Translations under genes and position numbers: made by a program
In this document: in pieces, positions 34,401 to 40,039 of the stretch
How positions within the stretch are numbered: the stretch's first letter is position 1
How the letters are laid out: each line of letters begins with the position of its first letter
Notes under the pieces: generated by a model
The model's database searches: none
Told to the model about the DNA's origin: nothing
Seen by the model: the letters and a program-made list of their open reading frames with translations, nothing else
Source of the DNA: Nevskia sp.
Lineage (GTDB): Bacteria > Pseudomonadota > Gammaproteobacteria > Nevskiales > Nevskiaceae
DNA: 40,039 nucleotides
Reading direction: 5' to 3'
NCBI GenBank assembly: GCA_031291075.1
Contig: JARLJS010000110.1
Span: 1-40,039 of the forward strand

Positions 34401-34982
34401 ATGAGCACAGTACGACAAGCCCTGCAAGACCTCGGTCACATCCGCCAGCTCGGCTACGTGGTGAGCGACCTCGATGCCGCGGTGCGGGGCTGGGGCGCCG
34501 GCCTGGGTGTGGGGCCGTGGCTGGTCATCCGCAACGTGCCGCTGGCCTGCGTGTACCGCGGTGCGCCGAGCCGTCCGATGGTCGACATCGCCCTGGCCTA
34601 CCGCGGGGGAATGCAGATCGAGCTGATCCGGCAGACCGATGCGGCACCGTCGCCCTACCGGCCCTTCATCGAGCGCGGGCAGTACGGGTTGCACCACACG
34701 GCGTACCTGTGCGAACGCATGCAGGACAGCGTGGAAGCGCTGCAGGCGGCCGGCCTGACGCTGGTGTGCGACATCAACATGCCCACCGGTGGACGCTACG
34801 TCTACTTCGAGTCGCCGGTGCCGGGCGAGCAAAGCCTGGTCGAGCTGCTGGAGGCCACGCCTGCGATGCGGCAGATGTTCGAGCAGGGCATCGCCGCGGC
34901 GGCCGCCTGGGATGGCGGCGGCGTGCCGACAGTGATGGATTTCGCGGCGCTGGCCGCCGCCGACCCGAGGCGGCCACGGTAG
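34401..34982 (+). CDS. VOC-superfamily protein (glyoxalase fold)
   Basis: The 193-residue cytoplasmic protein has two beta-alpha-beta-beta-beta units of the vicinal oxygen chelate fold: HIRQLGYVVSDLDAAVRGWGAGLGVGPW (first metal-site strand), MQIELIRQTD, then GLHHTAYLCERMQDSVEALQAAGL and YVYFESPVPGEQSLVELLEAT. Candidate metal ligands are H13, E70-ish, H106-107 and E148-ish. The substrate is unknown. GGAG precedes the ATG. The FNR/Dnr-type box upstream and nnrS downstream suggest expression under low oxygen or nitrosative stress. Confidence 0.85.
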   Translation: MSTVRQALQDLGHIRQLGYVVSDLDAAVRGWGAGLGVGPWLVIRNVPLACVYRGAPSRPMVDIALAYRGGMQIELIRQTDAAPSPYRPFIERGQYGLHHTAYLCERMQDSVEALQAAGLTLVCDINMPTGGRYVYFESPVPGEQSLVELLEATPAMRQMFEQGIAAAAAWDGGGVPTVMDFAALAAADPRRPR

Positions 34983-35011
34983 CCGGCGGCTTCGGCGGCC
35001 AGTCCGGCGGA

Positions 35012-35025
35012 TTGATCCAGGTCAA
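35012..35025 (+). promoter_or_regulatory. FNR/Dnr-type box before nnrS
   Basis: TTGAT (35012-35016) and GTCAA (35021-35025) are separated by CCAG, the FNR/Anr/Dnr pattern with one base off the consensus. Centred about 41 bp before 35060, it would suit a class II activator site if transcription begins there; TAAAAG at 35048-35053 could be the -10. Confidence 0.65.
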
Positions 35026-35050
35026 CACCGGCCGGGCCGGGCCCTGCTAA

Positions 35051-35073
35051 AAGATGTATATTATGTGCATCTA
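35051..35073 (+). promoter_or_regulatory. NsrR-like operator before nnrS
   Basis: Half-sites AAGATGTATAT and ATGTGCATCTA flank one central T. The first half and the complement of the second share 8 of 11 bases including the AGATG core. This is the 11-1-11 layout of NsrR operators (consensus AAGATGCATTT). It overlaps the expected transcription start, as for a repressor that nitric oxide inactivates. Confidence 0.6.
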
Positions 35074-35093
35074 AATGCCGGAGGACCTCACCC

Positions 35094-36299
35094 GTGTCGA
35101 ATCAGGTCAGGATCGAGACTGTCCGCCTCGCCGCAGACGCCCGGCGGCCGCAGCCGCTGCCGGTGCTGCGGCTGGGCTTCCGCCCGTTCTACTGGTGCGC
35201 GGCCTTGTTCGCCGCCGTGGCGGTGCCGCTGTGGGTAGGGCGCTACCTGGGCGGTCCGGTGCCGGCGCCACGGGCGTTTCCGGAATATTTCTGGCATGCC
35301 CATGAGATGGTGTTCGGTTTCGCCCTGGCGGTGGTGGTGGGGTTCCTGTTCACCGCGGTGCGCAACTGGACCGGGGTGGACACGCCGACCGGGAGCCATC
35401 TGGCCGAACTGGTGCTGCTGTGGGCCATTGCCCGCGTGCTGGCCTGGACCGGGCCGCTGTTGCCGGCGGCGCTCGCCAGCGTGGGCTTCATCGTCTGTGC
35501 TGCCGCGGCGTTGGGGCGGGTGTTGTACCGCGCCCGCAACCGGCGCAACTACTTCGTGGCGGCGCTGCTGCTGGCCTTTGCGCTGCTCGACGCGCTGTTC
35601 TTCGCCGCCGCCGGGGGCACGCTGCCGTTGCCGCCGCTGGTGCCCATCCGCCTGGCGATCCTGCTGCTGGTGTTCCTGGTCACGGTGATCGGCGGGCGCG
35701 TCATCCCGATGTTTACGCAGAACGCCACCGGCGTGCCGATCGCCCGCAGCGCCGTCCTCGACCGCGCCGCGCCGGGCCTGCTGCTGGCGGCGATCGCCGG
35801 GCAGGCCTTGGTGCTGCCGCCGGCGGTGGAAGCGGGGCTGTGCTTCGCGGCGGCGGCGGTGCATGGTGTGCGCCTCCTGTCCTGGCGGCCGTGGCTGGCG
35901 CGCAGCCGGCCGATCCTGTGGGTGCTGCACCTCGCCTACGCCTGGATCCCGCTGGGTCTGTTCCTGCTGGGGCTGGCGCAGCTCGGGCGCTTCCCGCCGA
36001 TCCTGGCTCTGCACGCCCTCACCGTCGGCGCCATGGGCGGCATGATCGCCGGCATGATCACACGCACCGCGCTCGGTCATACCGGCCGGCCGCTGCAGGC
36101 CGGTTACGCCGGGACCGTGTTCTATGTGCTGATGCTGCTGGCCGCCCTGGTGCGCGTGCTCGGTTCCGCGCTGTTCCCCGCCGGGCATGCCTTGTGGCTG
36201 GCGCTGTCCGCCGTGTGCTGGTGCAGCGCTTTCGCGGTCTACCTGATCGCGTACACACCGGTGTTGTGGCGGCCGCGCGCGGACGGCCTGCCGGGCTGA
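35094..36299 (+). CDS. nnrS: NnrS-family heme/copper membrane protein
   Basis: The 401-residue inner membrane protein has about twelve helices and the NnrS signature at the start (LPVLRLGFRPFYWCAALFAA, EYFWHAHEMVFGFALAVVVGFLFTAVRNWTG) and later VTVIGGRVIPMFTQNATG and LHALTVGAMGGMIAGMITRTALGHTGR, with the conserved histidines thought to bind heme and copper. NnrS protects against nitric oxide and is typically under NO-responsive regulators. The start is GTG at 35094 after GGAGG; both an FNR/Dnr box and an NsrR-like site lie upstream, consistent with that regulation. Confidence 0.93.
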   Translation: MSNQVRIETVRLAADARRPQPLPVLRLGFRPFYWCAALFAAVAVPLWVGRYLGGPVPAPRAFPEYFWHAHEMVFGFALAVVVGFLFTAVRNWTGVDTPTGSHLAELVLLWAIARVLAWTGPLLPAALASVGFIVCAAAALGRVLYRARNRRNYFVAALLLAFALLDALFFAAAGGTLPLPPLVPIRLAILLLVFLVTVIGGRVIPMFTQNATGVPIARSAVLDRAAPGLLLAAIAGQALVLPPAVEAGLCFAAAAVHGVRLLSWRPWLARSRPILWVLHLAYAWIPLGLFLLGLAQLGRFPPILALHALTVGAMGGMIAGMITRTALGHTGRPLQAGYAGTVFYVLMLLAALVRVLGSALFPAGHALWLALSAVCWCSAFAVYLIAYTPVLWRPRADGLPG

Positions 36300-36320
36300 C
36301 GGCGGTTACCGGCCGGGCGC

Positions 36321-37088
36321 TTACTGCTCGGAGTAGTTCCGCATCAGGCCGCCGTCCACGTACAACGTGGCGGCGGTGATGTAGTCGGCGTCCGGCGAGG
36401 CCAGAAAGGCCACCAGGCCGGCCACGTCATCCGGCGTGCCCAGGCGCTTGAGCGGGATGTTCTGCTGCAGCCGCTGCAGCAGTTGCGGGTCGTTCAGCAG
36501 CTTGGTGTTGATCGGCGTGGCGATGGCGCCGGGGGCGACATTGTTGACGGTGATGCCGTGCGGCGCCAGCTCCACCGCCAGGTTGCGCATCAGCATCTTC
36601 AGCGCGCCCTTGCTGGCACAGTACGGCGAGAAGTTGGGGAAGGGCAGCTCCTCGTGCACCGAACTGATGTTGATCACCCGGCCGGGACGGCCGTCGTCGA
36701 TCAGGTGCTTGGCGAAGGCCTGGGTGGTGAAGAACGCGCCGCGCAGGTTGACGTCCAGCACCAGGTCGTAGTCCTCCTCGGTCACCTCCAGGAACGGCGC
36801 GTGACGCTCGACGCCGGCGTTGTTGACCAGGATGTCGATGCGGCCCATCTGGGCGATGCCGTCGGCGATGATGTGGCGGTCGTTGTCCGACTGCCCGATG
36901 TCGCCTGAGACCACGCAGCCCCGGCGGCCCAGGGCCTTGATCTCGGCCAGGGTTTCCTGGGCCCGGCTGTCGTCGGCACGGTCGTCGACGATGATGTCGG
37001 CACCCTCCTTCGCCAGCCGCACCGCGATGCCGCGGCCGATGCCCTGGCCGCTCCCCGTGATCAGCGCCACCTTGCCTTCGAGTTTCAT
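36321..37088 (-). CDS. Short-chain dehydrogenase/reductase (glucose 1-dehydrogenase-like)
   Basis: The 255-residue cytoplasmic oxidoreductase shows the classical SDR motifs TGSGQGIG (cofactor loop), NNAG, and the catalytic Ser/Tyr/Lys around ISSVHEELPFPNFSPYCASKG. It ends with the substrate loop and YVDGGLMRNYSEQ. VDDRADDSRAQ after the second strand carries acidic residues in the specificity position, favouring NAD. Closest by feel to glucose 1-dehydrogenase and 3-oxoacyl-ACP reductase relatives; the substrate is uncertain. GGGAG lies before the ATG. A perfect palindrome is found 44-66 bp upstream. Confidence 0.88.
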   Translation of the reverse strand: MKLEGKVALITGSGQGIGRGIAVRLAKEGADIIVDDRADDSRAQETLAEIKALGRRGCVVSGDIGQSDNDRHIIADGIAQMGRIDILVNNAGVERHAPFLEVTEEDYDLVLDVNLRGAFFTTQAFAKHLIDDGRPGRVINISSVHEELPFPNFSPYCASKGALKMLMRNLAVELAPHGITVNNVAPGAIATPINTKLLNDPQLLQRLQQNIPLKRLGTPDDVAGLVAFLASPDADYITAATLYVDGGLMRNYSEQ

Positions 37089-37131
37089 GACCGGCTCCCT
37101 GAGTATTCGCCGTTGGGGTGCGCCGAAGCGC

Positions 37132-37154
37132 GCTTGCACCGTGCCGGTGCAAGC
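37132..37154 (-). promoter_or_regulatory. Perfect 10-bp inverted repeat upstream of the SDR gene
   Basis: GCTTGCACCG (37132-37141) and CGGTGCAAGC (37145-37154) are exact complements around TGC. Its position 44-66 bp before the SDR start codon suits an operator for an unlinked repressor. It could also fold as an RNA hairpin; no T run follows on either strand, so termination is unlikely. Confidence 0.5.
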
Positions 37155-37232
37155 CCGGCGCGGGTGAGCCATTCCTCCACCGTAACATGACGCAGCCGCG
37201 CGGGCTGCGCAAGCCCGCCGCTGGACCGGCGC

Positions 37233-37622
37233 TCAGATCAACGCCATGCGCCTCAGCGCGCCAAAGATGAGATAGCACCCCATGGCCACAATGAACACCC
37301 CAAAGCTGAGCCGGAGCTGCGGCCCCGACAGGTGGTTGGCGGCCACGGCGCCGACCCAGCCGCCCACGAACATCGCGGCCGCCACGACCAGCGCGGTCTT
37401 CAGGTCCACGTTGCCGTGGCGGTGATACTCCAGCACCGCCGCCAGCCCGATCGGCGGCAACAGGATCGCCAGGCTGGTGCCGGTAGCCGCATGCTGCGAC
37501 ATGCCGGCCAGGTACACCAGCCCCGGCACGATAATGACGCCGCCGCCGATGCCGAACAGGCCGGAGGACACGCCGGCGGCGAGGCCGATCGTCAGCAGGA
37601 TCGCGATGGAGGCGAGGCTCAT
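37233..37622 (-). CDS. TSUP (TauE/SafE) transporter, half-size
   Basis: The 129-residue inner membrane protein has four helices (the GLAAGVSSGLFGIGGGVIIVPGL motif of the family at the N-terminus, then HAATGTSLAILLPPIGLAAVLEY). It covers one of the two repeats of full TSUP sulfite/organosulfur exporters, so it probably works as a dimer. AGGAG lies nine bases before the ATG. It is divergent from the lipoprotein gene with a 74-bp gap. A 7-bp stem (37191-37209) lies past its stop. Confidence 0.87.
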   Translation of the reverse strand: MSLASIAILLTIGLAAGVSSGLFGIGGGVIIVPGLVYLAGMSQHAATGTSLAILLPPIGLAAVLEYHRHGNVDLKTALVVAAAMFVGGWVGAVAANHLSGPQLRLSFGVFIVAMGCYLIFGALRRMALI

Positions 37623-37696
37623 TGGTGTTTTCTCCTGGTTTGCGGTATCAGTGGGCGGTGAGCCGGTCCGTCGAGAGACCGGTGGGGGAGAATCTG

Positions 37697-38041
37697 ATGA
37701 TACGGATTGGGTTCGGTCTTGCGGCGGCGCTGCTGGTGGCGGCCTGCAGCAAGGAGCACGGCCGGCCGACGCCGACGCCGCAGGATGCGCAGCTCATTGC
37801 GCAGCAGGAGGAACGCCTCAAGGCGGCTCTCAAGGTGCCGGACAGCGCCAAATTCAAGGACGTTTTCGTGTCGCAGGTCAGCGGCGACAAGGAGGTCTGT
37901 GGCCGGCTCGACGCCCTCAACAGCTTCGGCGCCCGCACCGGCTACCAGCGCTTCATCATGGGCGACGCCGCCAACGTCCTGGAAAGCGACTACGGCAGCG
38001 CGAAGATGAACGAGAGCTGGAAGCAGTATTGCGAGCGCTGA
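37697..38041 (+). CDS. Small putative lipoprotein, 114 residues
   Basis: A lipobox is visible early (LLVAAC, Cys16). The mature part is charged and helical (AQLIAQQEERLKAALKVPDSAKFKDVFVSQ), with further cysteines in KEVCGRLDALNSFG and KQYCER. GGGGGAG precedes the ATG. I do not recognise a named family; similar short periplasmic lipoproteins are frequent in Xanthomonadales. Confidence 0.7.
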   Translation: MIRIGFGLAAALLVAACSKEHGRPTPTPQDAQLIAQQEERLKAALKVPDSAKFKDVFVSQVSGDKEVCGRLDALNSFGARTGYQRFIMGDAANVLESDYGSAKMNESWKQYCER

Positions 38042-38105
38042 AGGCCTGTAGTGTTGATATTGTGGACCTCTTTCAAGCTCAAGAACGTCGCCAAAACCAG
38101 TTAAA

Positions 38106-38756
38106 ATGGAACATAGAAAAAAATCTCATTACGCCGTCAGCACTGACATAGTGGTTTTCACCATCAGGGACGGTGCGCTTCACGTTCTTCTCATCGAACG
38201 AAATGGCGATCCATATAAGGGCTTCTGGGCACTCCCCGGTGGGTTCTTAGAGCCAGACGAAGATCTCGAAGCCTGCGCATGTCGGGAGTTGCTAGAAGAA
38301 ACTGGCGTTTCCTGCCGTTACCTGGAACAGTTTCATGCTTTTGGTGCCATCAACCGCGACCCACGTGAGCGGGTAATCACAGTTGCATATTTCGCAGTGA
38401 CTTACGCAGACATCGCATTGAAAGCCTCATCCGACGCTGCAAACGCAATTTGGTGGCCGATCACTAGGTTGCCAACCCTCGCATTTGATCACGGCGACAT
38501 CATTTTGTCTGCCCGGCATCAGCTGACGGCCAAGCTTGACCATTCCAACATTGTCATTCAATTTCTACGAGAGCAGTTCACCATGCGCGATGTACAAATC
38601 GCTTATGAAACAATCGTTGGTGCGCCTCAGTCCGACCACAAGTTCGATGAACAGCTATTGAAAATGATGACTTCCGGTGAATTGGCGAAGAGCGGCGAAC
38701 TTTTAGCGGAAGATGGAAGTGTGTCCGACACCGTCTACCGGCTAAGTCAGCAGTAG
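38106..38756 (+). CDS. NUDIX hydrolase with C-terminal winged-helix-like region
   Basis: The 216-residue cytoplasmic protein has a NUDIX domain (about 12-140) with the box G-x5-E-x7-R-E-L-L-E-E-T-G in the GGFLEPDEDLEACACRELLEETGV region, preceded by WALPGG. The last ~75 residues (HSNIVIQFLREQFTMRDVQIAYETIVG and on) resemble the DNA-binding winged helix of NrtR-type NUDIX proteins. It may cleave or sense an NAD-related nucleotide. Codon use is AT-richer than in the genes before it. It faces a SLOG-family gene tail to tail, 48 bp apart. The ATG has no clear ribosome site. Confidence 0.85.
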   Translation: MEHRKKSHYAVSTDIVVFTIRDGALHVLLIERNGDPYKGFWALPGGFLEPDEDLEACACRELLEETGVSCRYLEQFHAFGAINRDPRERVITVAYFAVTYADIALKASSDAANAIWWPITRLPTLAFDHGDIILSARHQLTAKLDHSNIVIQFLREQFTMRDVQIAYETIVGAPQSDHKFDEQLLKMMTSGELAKSGELLAEDGSVSDTVYRLSQQ

Positions 38757-38804
38757 ATCATCTGATTCTTTGTACGCTATTTGCTCACGCTAATTTCGTG
38801 GTTC

Positions 38805-39585
38805 TCAGAAAGCACTAAGCTCTAGGATTTTAGCGACGATCTGAACATCGCTCATCTCGTTCTCTCGAAGTACTAAGAGGTTGAAATCATTTTCCATCTT
38901 TGCGATGCCGCGCCTAGGCGTCCTCTTTGCCGTATCGATGCAAACGACTTTTTTCCCCTGCACTAGAGCGCGCCGCGCCGTGTCGGTTGTCGCACTATCA
39001 ACATTGCACTCAAATGCAATAAATAAATCGGACAAACCGCTAATGAGACGGTCTCTTGCCAGCAGCCTTTCTTGGAACTCCTCCATACCGAAGGCACAAT
39101 GTGTAGAGTACTCCGAGATGAAGCCGCCACGCTTTAAGATCTGACGTTCAATTAAGTTATTGTGCCATTCATGCCCTCCAAAGCCCATATCCACAGGATT
39201 GGCGAGAACGGCGAAAGTTGCACCACCAGGCACCTCTACTGCGGCGAGGTGCGCAGCTAAATCAACCCCAGGGACTCCGCCGGACATAACGGTAATCCTC
39301 TTTCTGGCCAATTCACGGGTAATTCTAGAAACGAGGCAAAATGTTTCGACAGTGGGGGGACCGAGTGCCTCCGATGGCTACGACGGGGCCATGGAAGTTT
39401 GGTTGTTGCCCCTTTATATATATGTACTCCGGCAAGTACAGGTCTGCTGCCGAGTAAACTTGTTTCCGTTTAGTCCATTTATGTATAAATTCTGGAAATT
39501 GTCCGTTGAGCTTGTTTAGCTCCAAAGTCGTTAGCTTTGCTGTCCGAATGCTGCTTGTTGGGTACTCATAGGTAGAGAAACTCAT
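38805..39585 (-). pseudogene. DprA/Smf-like SLOG protein, frameshifted
   Basis: Two adjacent readings join into one protein of about 259 residues. The first part (MSFSTYEYPTSS to VVAIGGTRSP) resembles the start of the DprA Rossmann domain. The second (ITRELARKRITVMSGGVPGVDLAAH, GGFISEYSTHCAFGMEEFQERLLARDRLISGLSDLFIAFE) carries the SGG-x-G-x-D and R-x-R-L-I-S-G-L-S motifs. They are separated by one extra base in a run of six C (plus-strand G run 39354-39359); five would restore the frame. The ATG at 39585 overlaps the upstream stop (ATGA). It may be a sequencing slip, a phase-variable site or decay. The family is found both in DNA processing and in nucleotide-signalling defence. Confidence 0.8.
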
Positions 39586-39900
39586 GAATTTTGCTTGCAC
39601 ACCGACAATGCCAATACCTCCGGTGAAACCCCAATCGCTAGATCATATGGATTATTTTCGTTGTCGTGCATCTTGCTGATGCGATGAGTTTGATAAATGC
39701 CACAGACTCCTATGCTTATTGGCTTATCAACATTTGATACGGCTAAATTCTCGGCGATGCCGTTGACGTCCGTACGACCTTGTAAAATTACGCCATTTTG
39801 TTCCATCACACGGACCAGAATACCCGGAACCACCTTTTCGCCATTAACAAATCGGCCATCACCATAGATGTCTTCGTAAACCTTGACCTTTAAGTAATAG
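39582..39900 (-). pseudogene. 3' fragment of a gene truncated by an IS630 element
   Basis: About 105 codons remain of a reading frame whose 5' part is replaced by the IS end. The peptide (YYLKVKVYEDIYGDGRFVNGEKVVPGILVRV, VILQGRTDVNGIAENLAV) has the look of a beta-sandwich, Cna-B-like or carboxypeptidase-regulatory-like domain. The frame can be read into the IS from a TTG at 39980, but there it is out of phase with, and thus a shadow of, the transposase. The stop overlaps the start of the SLOG gene (ATGA), so the two belonged to one operon before the insertion. Confidence 0.65.
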
Positions 39901-40039
39901 CTAGTGTCCTGAGTTAGAAGTTCGTTGACAAAAGCGTTTGATTGAAGCCAGGATGTCGTCGGCGGACTTTGTCCAAGCAAACGGTCGCGGATTTTTGTTG
40001 TAGGTCTCCAGGTAGTGGCGAATCGCCGTTTCCAGGGCC
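39901..40039 (-). CDS. IS630-family transposase, C-terminal end (cut by window edge)
   Basis: The last 45 residues are read (ALETAIRHYLETYNKNPRPFAW, then TKSADDILASIKRF) before TAG at 39901-39903. The helix with NKNPRPFAWTKSADDIL is characteristic of the C-terminus of IS630-family transposases, whose DDE catalytic domain must lie outside the window. The codon usage is GC-richer than the host sequence beside it. Confidence 0.82.
   Translation of the reverse strand, partial: ALETAIRHYLETYNKNPRPFAWTKSADDILASIKRFCQRTSNSGH
39902..40039. mobile_element. IS630-family insertion sequence, one end
   Basis: The element runs off the window. Its inner border is placed at TA (39902-39903) next to GTGTCCTGAGTTAGAAG, which resembles an IS630-type terminal repeat; the family inserts at TA. 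The transposase stop codon overlaps this end. The other end cannot be seen, so the border is provisional. Confidence 0.65.

Noticed and set aside
39901-39980. Start of the fragment gene at TTG 39980
   Set aside because: That part is out of phase with clear IS630 transposase sequence on the same strand, so it is not real coding sequence.

Overview
The window is GC-rich, densely packed gammaproteobacterial DNA. Gene content and protein style (HrpA, a DUF3014 protein, RsmJ, LpxH/DusA, a drug-efflux operon, NnrS with a Dnr/FNR-type box) point to the Xanthomonadales, most likely a denitrifying Rhodanobacteraceae such as Rhodanobacter. This assignment is inferred from protein style, not from a marker gene. 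I see no rRNA, tRNA or CRISPR array.

Layout: 1-422 holds a small repeat element with inverted ends. 423-6144 carries hrpA and a secreted phosphoesterase, both leftward, with a strong terminator between them. 6401-10926 is a leftward marR-emrA-emrB-outer membrane factor operon whose coding regions all overlap, with a palindromic operator in front. 11067-12505 holds a DsbA and a lone spore coat U protein. 12813-16883 holds a hypothetical protein, a two-gene GtrB-GtrA/membrane glycosyltransferase pair and a lipoprotein. 16978-22605 is leftward housekeeping: DUF3014, SixA, RsmJ with an SCP2 protein, two thioesterases, LpxH and DusA.

22679-27427 looks like one signalling module: a sensor kinase and NtrC-type regulator running left, and a porin plus a PstS-like periplasmic protein running right, with start codons only 8 bp apart. 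27708-30086 holds a small Asp/Pro-rich protein, a GT9 glycosyltransferase and a methyltransferase interrupted by an in-frame TAG. 30097-33695 is a leftward operon encoding a TlpA-like thioredoxin, DUF4266, DUF3570, ApbE and PAP2. The DUF3570 protein contains a D-A-L-S-G-A-T sequence that matches the flavinylation motif used by ApbE, and the operon leader can fold into a perfect three-way junction. I consider this the most interesting system in the window.

34401-36299 holds a VOC protein and nnrS. Each is preceded by an FNR/Dnr-type box, and nnrS also has an NsrR-like operator, consistent with a nitric-oxide response. 36321-38041 holds an SDR dehydrogenase with a perfect palindrome upstream, a half-size TSUP transporter and a lipoprotein. 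From about 38045 to the end the DNA is visibly AT-richer and looks acquired: a NUDIX protein facing a DprA/SLOG-like gene broken by one extra base in a C run, the remnant of a coupled upstream gene, and the 3' end of an IS630-family element that truncated it.
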